Below are positions 1-6,417 of a stretch of DNA of 6,693 nucleotides, in pieces. The position numbers and the translations under genes are program-made. Origin of the DNA: Cytophagales bacterium (lineage in GTDB: Bacteria; Bacteroidota; Bacteroidia; Cytophagales; MED-G16); NCBI GenBank assembly GCA_029940715.1, contig JAPYTU010000067.1, positions 1,382-8,074 of the forward strand. The letters are read 5' to 3'. How positions within the stretch are numbered: the first letter of the stretch is position 1; each line of letters opens with the position of its first letter. Under the pieces are notes generated by a model. That model was not told the origin of the DNA. It was given only the letters and a program-made list of their open reading frames with translations, and searched no databases.

Positions 1-144
1 AATGAGAAATTAGTAATTGAAGGAGCTGCAGCAGTATCAGTTGCTGCTTTTTTAAAAAATAAAAAATTATTTAAGAGAATGAATGTTGGTATAGTAATAT
101 GTGGTGGAAATATTGGAAATCATACATTAAAATCAATTTTATGA
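1..144 (+). CDS. Threonine dehydratase/serine racemase-like PLP enzyme, C-terminal end (partial)
   Basis: This is the last 47 codons of a gene that enters from the left edge in frame 1 and stops at TGA 142-144. The visible residues VIEGAAAVSVAA, followed by VGIVICGGNIG, match the C-terminal end of fold-type II PLP enzymes of the threonine dehydratase/serine racemase group. There the Glu-Gly-Ala helix precedes a strand ending in Ser/Cys-Gly-Gly-Asn. In this family that Ser/Cys contacts the pyridine nitrogen of PLP, and here it is Cys. No regulatory ACT domain follows, so it is the short, catabolic-type form. Its stop overlaps the start of the next gene as ATGA, implying coupled translation. 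The family covers threonine/serine dehydratases, serine racemase, beta-hydroxyaspartate dehydratase (BhcB) and EutB; the visible part cannot choose among them. Family assignment is good, substrate unknown. Confidence 0.82.
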   Translation, partial: NEKLVIEGAAAVSVAAFLKNKKLFKRMNVGIVICGGNIGNHTLKSIL

Positions 145-1094
145 GCTCTTTAATTTATAATCGCAATCAAATAGATAAAGCACTTAAGGGTTTAGATTTA
201 ATTAAGCCAATAGAAAAAGGTTTTGTTGAATATTCAAGAGGTAATTCTATAGTTCCTCCTGTTGGAGAGCTTATTTTTGATAATCCACCAGGAGATGTTC
301 ATATTAAATATGGCTATATAAAAAGTGATGAAAACTATGTCATAAAAATTGCTTCTGGATTTCCAAAAAATAATTTTCTTGGTTTAAGTACGAGTCATGG
401 ATTAATGGTAATGTTTGATAAGAATTCTGGTTATTTAAAATGTGTATTACATGATGAGGGACATTTAACGGATATAAGAACTGGGATAGCTGGCGCTATT
501 TGTGCTAAGTATTTAGCTCCTAAAAGAATAAATAAAATTGGAATTTTGGGTACTGGTATTCAAGCAAGGATGCAGCTTGAATGTTTAGCATTGGTTTCAG
601 ACTGTAAAGATGTTGTTGTACTAGGTAGAAATAAGAAAAATACAGATAAATACATTGATGATATGTCAAAGATGGGTTTTCTTCTAGAACCAGTTAATTC
701 TTCAAAAGAACTATGTTCTAAAGCTAATTTAATAGTTACTACAACAAGTGCTACTAAACCATTAATTAATGAAGGAGATCTTAGAAAGGGTACACATATA
801 ACTGCAGTTGGATCAGATACACACGAGAAACAAGAACTTGATCCAAACATACTTAAAATAGCAGACTGTTTAGTAGTTGATAGTATATCTCAGTGTTTAG
901 AAAGAGGTGAAACAAAAAAAGCAATAGATGAAAATCTAATTGATAAGAATAATCTTGTAGAATTAGGTCTAGTAATAGATTCTAAAATTAGTTATAGAAA
1001 ATCAGAAAATGATATTACTGTAGCAGATTTGACTGGTGTTGCAGTTCAGGATATAATGATAACTAATGCAGTTTATAATAAATTAAAAAATTAA
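141..1094 (+). CDS. Ornithine cyclodeaminase/mu-crystallin family protein, probable NAD(P)H-dependent imine reductase
   Basis: The product is 317 residues, normal for the family (about 310-350). The start is ATG 141, overlapping the upstream TGA. An in-frame ATG at 99 would add 14 residues lying entirely inside the previous gene and unlike the family N-terminus. The N-terminal half has VPPVGEL (38-44), PPGDVHIKYGY (49-59) and VIKIASGF (67-74, with Lys69). LTDIRTG (109-115, with Arg113) leads into a Rossmann fold with GILGTGIQAR (134-143). GSDTHEKQELDP (224-235) carries Asp226. These match in order the Lys, Arg and Asp of the ornithine cyclodeaminase active site. The family also includes ketimine reductases, iminosuccinate reductase (BhcD) and EutC. 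Because a PLP dehydratase lies directly upstream, I infer a cytosolic reductase of the imine that enzyme forms, rather than a true ornithine cyclodeaminase. No Shine-Dalgarno is seen, so translation is probably coupled. Family is firm; reaction is inferred. Confidence 0.88.
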   Translation: MSSLIYNRNQIDKALKGLDLIKPIEKGFVEYSRGNSIVPPVGELIFDNPPGDVHIKYGYIKSDENYVIKIASGFPKNNFLGLSTSHGLMVMFDKNSGYLKCVLHDEGHLTDIRTGIAGAICAKYLAPKRINKIGILGTGIQARMQLECLALVSDCKDVVVLGRNKKNTDKYIDDMSKMGFLLEPVNSSKELCSKANLIVTTTSATKPLINEGDLRKGTHITAVGSDTHEKQELDPNILKIADCLVVDSISQCLERGETKKAIDENLIDKNNLVELGLVIDSKISYRKSENDITVADLTGVAVQDIMITNAVYNKLKN

Positions 1095-1095
1095 T

Positions 1096-4080
1096 ATGAA
1101 TTTGAAAATCATAATATTAATAACTATTTCAATAGTTTATATAAATAGACCTTTTAATAGTTTAGCTAATGAAAATAAAATACGCTTTAATAATCTTAAA
1201 TATAGAAATGTAGGGCCTACTAGGGGAGGTAGAGTAACAAGTGTTCACGGTGTTGAATCTTTAAAATACACTTTTTATATGGGGACAACTGGTGGGGGTT
1301 TATGGAAAACTACAGATGCTGGAACTACATGGAAAAATATTTCAGATGGTTATTTTAAATCTCCTTCGATTGGTGCAATAAATGTTTATCAAAAAAATCC
1401 TAATATCATATACGTAGGAACAGGAACTGATGGCCTTAGGTCTAATTTAATTGTTGGAAAAGGAATCTATAAATCTACAGATGCTGGAAAATCATGGAAT
1501 TTTATTGGTCTTAAAAATACGGGTCAGATAGGTGCAGTTGAAATTGATCCAAATAATCAAAATAATGTATACGTTGCTGCAATAGGTCAGCCTTTTCAAA
1601 AAAATAAAGAAAGAGGTCTTTATAAAACTATTGATGGAGGGAAATCATGGAAAAAAATTCTATTTGTTTCTGACTCAATTGGTATTGTTGATGTAGAATT
1701 AGCTCCAGATGATTCAGATATTATATATGCTGCATCTTGGAGAGCTGAAAGAAAACCTTGGACAATTATTAGTGGTTCATTAAATGGTGGTATATATAAG
1801 TCAGTTGATGCTGGAAATACTTGGATGAAATTATCAGATGGACTTCCAAAAGGCTATATTGGAAAAATTGATTTAGCCGTATCCAAAGAAGATCCTAATA
1901 AATTATATGCAATGATTGAAGCATCCGATGGTAAAGGTGGTATTTATAGATCACTTGATAGGGGAAAATCATTTGAATTAATGAATACTAGAGAAGAATT
2001 AGTTAATAGGCCATTTTATTATTTGAATGTTGAGTCAAACCCAAAAAATTCTAACACTTTGTATTCAAGTGCAAATAGATTTATGGTCTCTAATGATGGT
2101 GGTAAAACATGGAAATCAAAATCTACACCTCATGGGGATAATCATGATATTTGGATAAATCCAAATGATACGTCGATATGGATACAATCAAATGATGGAG
2201 GTGCTAATATTACTTTTAATTCTGGGAAAACATGGACTACACAATTTAATCAACCTACAGCAGAATTATATCAGGTTGAAGTAGATGACCAATACCCATA
2301 TTGGTTATATGCTGGTCAACAGGATAATAGTTCAACAATAGCTGTTCCTAGCAGGCCACCCTATGGTGTACAAGCTGGACCTAATGCTTACATAATTAAC
2401 ACAGGTGGATGTGAGACAGGTCCTGCCGTTCCTAAACCTGGAAATCATAATATAGTTTATTCTAATTGCAAAGGTAGGTTTGGTGTATTTAATAAGTTGA
2501 CTGGACAAGAAATGCAATATTATGTAGGAGCTTCTAATATTTATGGACATAACCCCAAAGATTTAAAATATAGATTTCAGAGAGTTGCACCAATTTTTGT
2601 TTCTTCACATAATCCTAATGTTATTTACCATGGCTCTCAATATCTTCATAAAACTATTGATGATGGTAAAACATGGAAAACAATTTCTCCAGACTTAACT
2701 GCTTTTGAAGATGACAAACAGGTAATATCTGGAAGCCCTATTACTAGAGATATAACGGGTGAAGAATATTATAGTACAATATATTCAATTAGAGAATCTC
2801 CTCTAGTTGAAGGTGTTTTGTGGATTGGTTCTAATGATGGTCCAATTCATTTAACTAAAGACGGTGGTATTACATGGCATAACGTAACTCCAGATGATGT
2901 AAATAATGGAGGGAGAGTTGATTCTGTTGAACCATCACATTTTAAAAGGGAAAAAGCTTATGTAACAATTTTAAGATATCAATTAGGTGATTGGAAACCA
3001 TATATCTATAAAACATTAGATTTTGGAGAATCATGGGAATTAATAACTAATGGAATACCAAATAATTATCCTGTTAGGGTTTTAAGAGAAGATCCTATAA
3101 GGGAAGGATTATTATATGCAGGAACAGAGTTTGGAATGTATGTTTCTTATGATGATGGAAAAAATTGGGAAAGTTTACAGTTGAATTTACCAGTGACACC
3201 TGTTACAGATATTAAGATTTATAGAGGAAATCTAATTTTATCTACAATGGGAAGATCATTTTGGATTTTAGATAATATTAATTTATTAAGACATAATTTA
3301 AGTGAAGATATAAATTTATATCCTGTGAATAATTCTATTAGATATAGATATAGATCTGGAAACAATAACCATATTAGTTATTCTGAACCAAGTATAGATT
3401 TTGATTATTTAGTAAATGGTAATGTTGAAAAAATTATTTTTTCGATCTACAATTCAAACAATAATTTAATTAACTCTTATTCTAGTGTAAATAAAGAAGA
3501 ATCAATAGAAGAATTTTCAATGTCTACAAATGATTTTATATCTATTTCAAGTAGTTCAATTTCTTTAAAACAAGGAATAAATAGGTTTCATTGGAATATG
3601 CGACATAAGGGTTCTTGGCATAATAATGTTAGTAGATCATATAGAAATGGTCCACTTGTAAAACCTGGAAATTATAGGGTTGTTATGCAGATTGATGATA
3701 AGAAGTTTGAGAAAAAATTCAGTGTTTTACCTGATCCTAGGTTATCTCATATAAATGATGATACTTATGTAGAGCAAGAAAACTTTTTACTTGAAACAAC
3801 TTCTCTACTTAGTGATTTAAGGCAATTTGAATTCAAGTTAAATAATGAGTTAAAAAATAATAATAATAATAAAAGAGTTAAACAATTAAAATTAATAAAA
3901 AATAAAATTTCTATTAAAGAAGGTCCTTACATGCAACCTATGCTTATAAATCAGTTAAGCTATCTAATGTCAATGTTAAGTAGAGCTGATCAAAAACCAG
4001 GAAATGATGCATATATTAGATTAGATGAAATTAAGTCAAAATTTAATCTGATACAAAATAATTATAACGTCTTAGATTAA
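1096..4080 (+). CDS. Secreted BNR/Asp-box (sortilin/VPS10-like) beta-propeller protein
   Basis: This 994-residue protein begins with a Sec signal peptide: Lys4, a hydrophobic core at 5-16, and a likely cut after SLA (Ala24). The mature part carries Asp boxes (S/T-x-D-x-G-x-T/S-W) near 71-79, 126-134, 177-185, 235-243, 285-293, 331-339, 519-527, 587-594, 639-647 and 683-691, plus a decayed copy near 365-370. They form two groups, suggesting two propellers. GDNHDIWINPND (347-358), NQPTAELYQVEVD (385-397) and GQQDNSS (407-413) are typical of the long WD40/YVTN/BNR-like proteins common in Bacteroidota, Acidobacteriota and Gemmatimonadota. A C-terminal beta domain (about 825-880, with GPLVKPGNYRV) and a helical, Asn-rich tail complete the usual layout. 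The exact role of the family is unknown; peptide or glycan binding is only a guess, and a sialidase is unlikely. The ATG lies one base after the upstream TAA with no Shine-Dalgarno, so it should be co-transcribed and translated by reinitiation. Confidence 0.88.
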   Translation: MNLKIIILITISIVYINRPFNSLANENKIRFNNLKYRNVGPTRGGRVTSVHGVESLKYTFYMGTTGGGLWKTTDAGTTWKNISDGYFKSPSIGAINVYQKNPNIIYVGTGTDGLRSNLIVGKGIYKSTDAGKSWNFIGLKNTGQIGAVEIDPNNQNNVYVAAIGQPFQKNKERGLYKTIDGGKSWKKILFVSDSIGIVDVELAPDDSDIIYAASWRAERKPWTIISGSLNGGIYKSVDAGNTWMKLSDGLPKGYIGKIDLAVSKEDPNKLYAMIEASDGKGGIYRSLDRGKSFELMNTREELVNRPFYYLNVESNPKNSNTLYSSANRFMVSNDGGKTWKSKSTPHGDNHDIWINPNDTSIWIQSNDGGANITFNSGKTWTTQFNQPTAELYQVEVDDQYPYWLYAGQQDNSSTIAVPSRPPYGVQAGPNAYIINTGGCETGPAVPKPGNHNIVYSNCKGRFGVFNKLTGQEMQYYVGASNIYGHNPKDLKYRFQRVAPIFVSSHNPNVIYHGSQYLHKTIDDGKTWKTISPDLTAFEDDKQVISGSPITRDITGEEYYSTIYSIRESPLVEGVLWIGSNDGPIHLTKDGGITWHNVTPDDVNNGGRVDSVEPSHFKREKAYVTILRYQLGDWKPYIYKTLDFGESWELITNGIPNNYPVRVLREDPIREGLLYAGTEFGMYVSYDDGKNWESLQLNLPVTPVTDIKIYRGNLILSTMGRSFWILDNINLLRHNLSEDINLYPVNNSIRYRYRSGNNNHISYSEPSIDFDYLVNGNVEKIIFSIYNSNNNLINSYSSVNKEESIEEFSMSTNDFISISSSSISLKQGINRFHWNMRHKGSWHNNVSRSYRNGPLVKPGNYRVVMQIDDKKFEKKFSVLPDPRLSHINDDTYVEQENFLLETTSLLSDLRQFEFKLNNELKNNNNNKRVKQLKLIKNKISIKEGPYMQPMLINQLSYLMSMLSRADQKPGNDAYIRLDEIKSKFNLIQNNYNVLD
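3856..3870 (+). repeat. (AAT)5 trinucleotide repeat encoding five Asn
   Basis: Five perfect AAT codons give an Asn run at residues 921-925 in the C-terminal tail of the propeller protein, flanked by Lys codons made only of A. Gain or loss of a unit keeps the reading frame, so the expected effect is length variation in a probably flexible linker rather than on/off switching. It is short and may simply reflect base composition. Confidence 0.6.
4072..4080. other. Tail-to-tail overlap of convergent genes
   Basis: The propeller gene ends with TAA at 4078-4080 on the plus strand, and pxpC ends with TAA at 4074-4072 on the minus strand. The final codons of both genes therefore share 9 bp. No intergenic space exists for a bidirectional terminator, and no G+C-rich hairpin is visible nearby. 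Transcripts from the two blocks probably run into each other's coding region. Confidence 0.9.
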
Positions 4081-5010
4081 TAATTTTTTTTCTTTTCTAA
4101 TAGAGTAGGATATTAGATTTTCAGATTCTTCAAGTGTTATAATCTTAAATGATATTGTTTTATTTGGATTTATTTGAGACAATAAATCAATGTCTTTTTT
4201 TGCAATTATTGCAATTCTAGGATATCCTCCAGTTGTTTGGCAATCATTCATTAGAATGATTGGTTTCCCATTTTTTGGACATTGAACAACTCCTCTAAAT
4301 ACATGACAACTTTCAAAATCTAATAATTTTTTCATTTTCATCTCTTTTCCAATTAATCTAATTCCCATTCTATCGCTCTGTGAATTGATTTTGTATTTGT
4401 TTTTTAGTAAGTTGTTTTTATCATCTTTAGTTAGAATATTCCATTCAGGCCCCTTAATAATTCTTATGGTATAATTTTTTTTATCGTATTTTTTAATTAA
4501 GGTTTCACTTATAACTTTAAAAGGAACTTTATTTGATTTATTTATATATATAACATCATTTTTTTTACATTTTTTACCTTTAATTCCTCCTATAAGTATT
4601 TTTTCATATGTCGATAAACTTCCAAAAGCTGGATTAATATCAAACTGACCATTAACAGCTATGTAATTTCTATTACCATTTATAATATTACCTATATCTA
4701 ATATGTCATTTTTAAAAATACTTATGGTTTTGTTTATATTAATTTTTCTATTGTTAACCTTAATATTTGATTCTGCTCCTGTTATACCAATATAACAGTT
4801 AAAATAAAATTTAATTTTAGGGCCTTTAAAAGTTGTTTCAATCACTTCATTTTTTAAAGGGTTTCCAACTAGAAAGTTAGCGTACATTGAAGATTTTTTA
4901 TCTAAAGGTCCTGATTCAGGTATGCCATATTTTTTATATCCTTTTCTTTTTAAATCTTGAATTGTCGTAAGTGTACCTGAACTAAGAAATTTTATGTAGT
5001 TATTTTTCAT
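4072..5010 (-). CDS. pxpC: 5-oxoprolinase subunit PxpC (KipA family)
   Basis: This 312-residue protein (Bacillus subtilis KipA is about 335) is one subunit of the cytosolic ATP-dependent 5-oxoprolinase PxpABC, which turns 5-oxo-L-proline, ATP and water into L-glutamate, ADP and phosphate. Family signatures run the full length: TTIQDLKRKGYKKYGIPESG (15-34) at the N-terminus, SDRMGIRLIG (212-221), and PIILMNDCQTTGGYPRIAII (250-269) near the C-terminus. The ATG at 5010 is the only usable start: in-frame codons upstream offer none, and the next residues already match the family. It overlaps the end of pxpB by 11 bp. An AAAGGAG lies 16 nt upstream, longer than an ideal spacing. Older databases call this family a biotin-dependent carboxylase or allophanate hydrolase subunit 2; the pxpA and pxpB neighbours settle the assignment. 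The protein is very rich in Lys, Ile and Asn, as expected for a low-G+C genome. Confidence 0.92.
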   Translation of the reverse strand: MKNNYIKFLSSGTLTTIQDLKRKGYKKYGIPESGPLDKKSSMYANFLVGNPLKNEVIETTFKGPKIKFYFNCYIGITGAESNIKVNNRKININKTISIFKNDILDIGNIINGNRNYIAVNGQFDINPAFGSLSTYEKILIGGIKGKKCKKNDVIYINKSNKVPFKVISETLIKKYDKKNYTIRIIKGPEWNILTKDDKNNLLKNKYKINSQSDRMGIRLIGKEMKMKKLLDFESCHVFRGVVQCPKNGKPIILMNDCQTTGGYPRIAIIAKKDIDLLSQINPNKTISFKIITLEESENLISYSIRKEKKLLI

Positions 5011-5668
5011 ATAAAATTTTAAAAAACTCCTTTTTATTTATTTTTTTAAATTTAATTTCATCTTCTGGTTTTATTTTAATAGGTGGTGAATTATAAATTG
5101 AAAAAAAAGATAAAGGTGTTCTTCCTATGATGTTCCATCCTCCAGGGCTCTGAATATTATATATACCACACATGTTATCTGCTATCCCTATAGATCCTTC
5201 TGGAACTGTTAGTCTTGGATTTTTTTTTCTGCTAATTTTTAATTGATCATTTAGGGTTTTCATGTAAACAAAACCAGGAATAAAGCCTATCATATTTACC
5301 TTATAAACTTGATTTAAATGTATTTTTATAATTGAACTTTTTGATAAGTCTGTTGATTGTGAAATTTTTTCTATATCAAGTGCAAATTCTTTGTCATAAC
5401 AAATTGGGATAGTCCATATTTTTGTTTTTTTCTTTTTAGAATTAATCTTTAAAGATTGTAAATAATTATTTATTTTATCGTTTATGATTTTAAAGTTGGT
5501 TCTATCAGAGTCATATTCTATTCCTATAGATGAATTTGAACATACTATATTTTCAATTTCTTTAATGTTACTTTTTTCAAGTTGTTTTGAGATTTCAAAT
5601 AAATTTATTTTTTTTTCTTTAAAATTTACTGATACAAAAGAATCTCCAATATTTATAATTTCAAACAC
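5000..5668 (-). CDS. pxpB: 5-oxoprolinase subunit PxpB (KipI family)
   Basis: This 222-residue protein (B. subtilis KipI is about 240) is the PxpB subunit, which works with PxpC and PxpA in ATP-dependent opening of 5-oxoproline. The C-terminal cyclophilin-like domain has the family marks IPICYD (87-92), GFIPGFVYM (128-136), PRLTVPEGSIGIAD (151-164) and SPGGWNIIGRTP (174-185). The N-terminal domain (1-80) is weakly conserved and ends in a Lys-rich stretch at 78-83. The start is GTG at 5668-5666, giving MFEIINIGDSF, which fits the family's beta-strand beginning. It sits 8 nt after the pxpA stop with no strong Shine-Dalgarno. In Bacillus this protein was first described as the kinase inhibitor KipI acting on KinA. 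Nothing here suggests sporulation, so the metabolic role is far more likely. Confidence 0.92.
   Translation of the reverse strand: MFEIINIGDSFVSVNFKEKKINLFEISKQLEKSNIKEIENIVCSNSSIGIEYDSDRTNFKIINDKINNYLQSLKINSKKKKTKIWTIPICYDKEFALDIEKISQSTDLSKSSIIKIHLNQVYKVNMIGFIPGFVYMKTLNDQLKISRKKNPRLTVPEGSIGIADNMCGIYNIQSPGGWNIIGRTPLSFFSIYNSPPIKIKPEDEIKFKKINKKEFFKILYEK
5027..5033 (-). promoter_or_regulatory. Shine-Dalgarno-like AAAGGAG upstream of pxpC
   Basis: On the minus strand AAAGGAG lies inside the end of pxpB, 16 nt before the pxpC ATG at 5010. It is the clearest Shine-Dalgarno-like sequence before any start in this window. The spacer is longer than usual and entirely A/T. It may help ribosomes ending pxpB to re-engage pxpC, or it may be chance in an A-rich Lys/Glu region. 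Confidence 0.35.
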
Positions 5669-5676
5669 AACTTTAT

Positions 5677-6417
5677 CTATTTAATTAAATCTTTAAATTC
5701 ATTATAAATAGATTTTGCGAATAATAGAGCATTTTTTTGATCTCCATGGATGCAAACTGTATCTGTTTCAATAGCTATTTTTTTTTTGTTTATTGTCTCT
5801 ACAAAATTTTTGTTTATTATTTTTTTTAAATGAATTATCATTAAGTTTACATCTTCAATCATTGAATTATTATTTTTTCTATTAACTAGAGTCAGATCAT
5901 CATTATAATTTCTATCTGCAAAAACTTCTTTTATGTATTTTATTTGATGCCTTTTAGCTATTGTTTCCCATTCCATCATTGATGGTCCATAAATCAATAA
6001 TTTTTTATCAATTTCAGATATTGATTCAATTATAATGTTAGCTATATCATTATTTTTAGTTGCTAAATTATATAATGCACCATGTGCTTTTACGTGATTT
6101 AGTGTTCCTCCCTTAGATTCTACCATACCTTTTATAGCACTAATTTGGTATATAATTTCATTTTTTAGTTGCTTATTAGATACTTTTACTATTCTTCTTC
6201 CAAAACCTTCTATGTCATTAAAAGATGGATGAGCTCCAATTTTTATATTATTTATTAGTGCGTAGTCTATAGTTTTTGAAATAGTATAAGGATCTCCTCC
6301 ATGAAAACCACATGCAATATTACAAGAGCTTATGTATTTCATGATTTGTTTGTCATTACCTATTTTTTTATCGTAATAGCTTTCGCCCATATCACAGTTT
6401 ATATCAATATTTTTCAT
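5677..6417 (-). CDS. pxpA: 5-oxoprolinase subunit PxpA (LamB/YcsF family)
   Basis: This 246-residue protein has the full normal length (E. coli YbgL and B. subtilis YcsF are about 245-257). PxpA has a TIM-barrel-like fold related to polysaccharide deacetylases and is one of the three subunits needed for ATP-dependent conversion of 5-oxoproline to glutamate. Nearly every family motif is present: IDINCDMGE (4-12), CNIACGFHGGDP (32-43), GAHPSFND (61-68), HVKAHGALYN (108-117), EVFADRNY (164-171) and TVCIHGD (220-226). The conserved Asp and His residues of these motifs are all kept, so it looks functional. Its ATG shares one base with the stop of the upstream transporter (TAATG) and there is no visible Shine-Dalgarno, so translation is probably coupled to the transporter. 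It is first in the order pxpA-pxpB-pxpC, as in many bacteria. Old names such as lactam utilization protein LamB refer to the same family. Confidence 0.94.
   Translation of the reverse strand: MKNIDINCDMGESYYDKKIGNDKQIMKYISSCNIACGFHGGDPYTISKTIDYALINNIKIGAHPSFNDIEGFGRRIVKVSNKQLKNEIIYQISAIKGMVESKGGTLNHVKAHGALYNLATKNNDIANIIIESISEIDKKLLIYGPSMMEWETIAKRHQIKYIKEVFADRNYNDDLTLVNRKNNNSMIEDVNLMIIHLKKIINKNFVETINKKKIAIETDTVCIHGDQKNALLFAKSIYNEFKDLIK

Noticed and set aside
99..140. Upstream in-frame ATG at 99 as the start of the ornithine cyclodeaminase-family gene
   Set aside because: The extra 14 residues lie wholly inside the preceding dehydratase gene and look unlike the family N-terminus. ATG 141 gives the usual length and an ATGA stop/start overlap.
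560..850. Minus-strand open frame of 96 codons
   Set aside because: It lies antisense to the Rossmann domain of the reductase, shows no recognisable motif, and has no operon context.
2332..2550. Minus-strand open frame of 72 codons
   Set aside because: It is antisense to a conserved part of the propeller gene and has no recognisable features.
1096..4080. Sialidase (neuraminidase) function suggested by the BNR/Asp-box repeats
   Set aside because: Asp boxes are structural. The sialidase Arg triad and the FRIP motif are not evident, and the length and motifs fit the long sortilin-like family.
4060..4095. Intrinsic terminator at the convergent junction
   Set aside because: The stem is only six A:T pairs with a 14-nt loop. 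The following T-run is common in this base composition, so the evidence is too weak to call.
4072..5668. Allophanate hydrolase or biotin-carboxylase subunits
   Set aside because: These are older names for the KipI/KipA families. With pxpA adjacent, the three genes form the 5-oxoprolinase set, and no urea carboxylase or biotin domain is present.
5484..5684. Plus-strand open frame of 66 codons
   Set aside because: It is antisense to the N-terminal part of pxpB; the hydrophobic composition follows from the Lys/Asn/Glu-rich sense strand.
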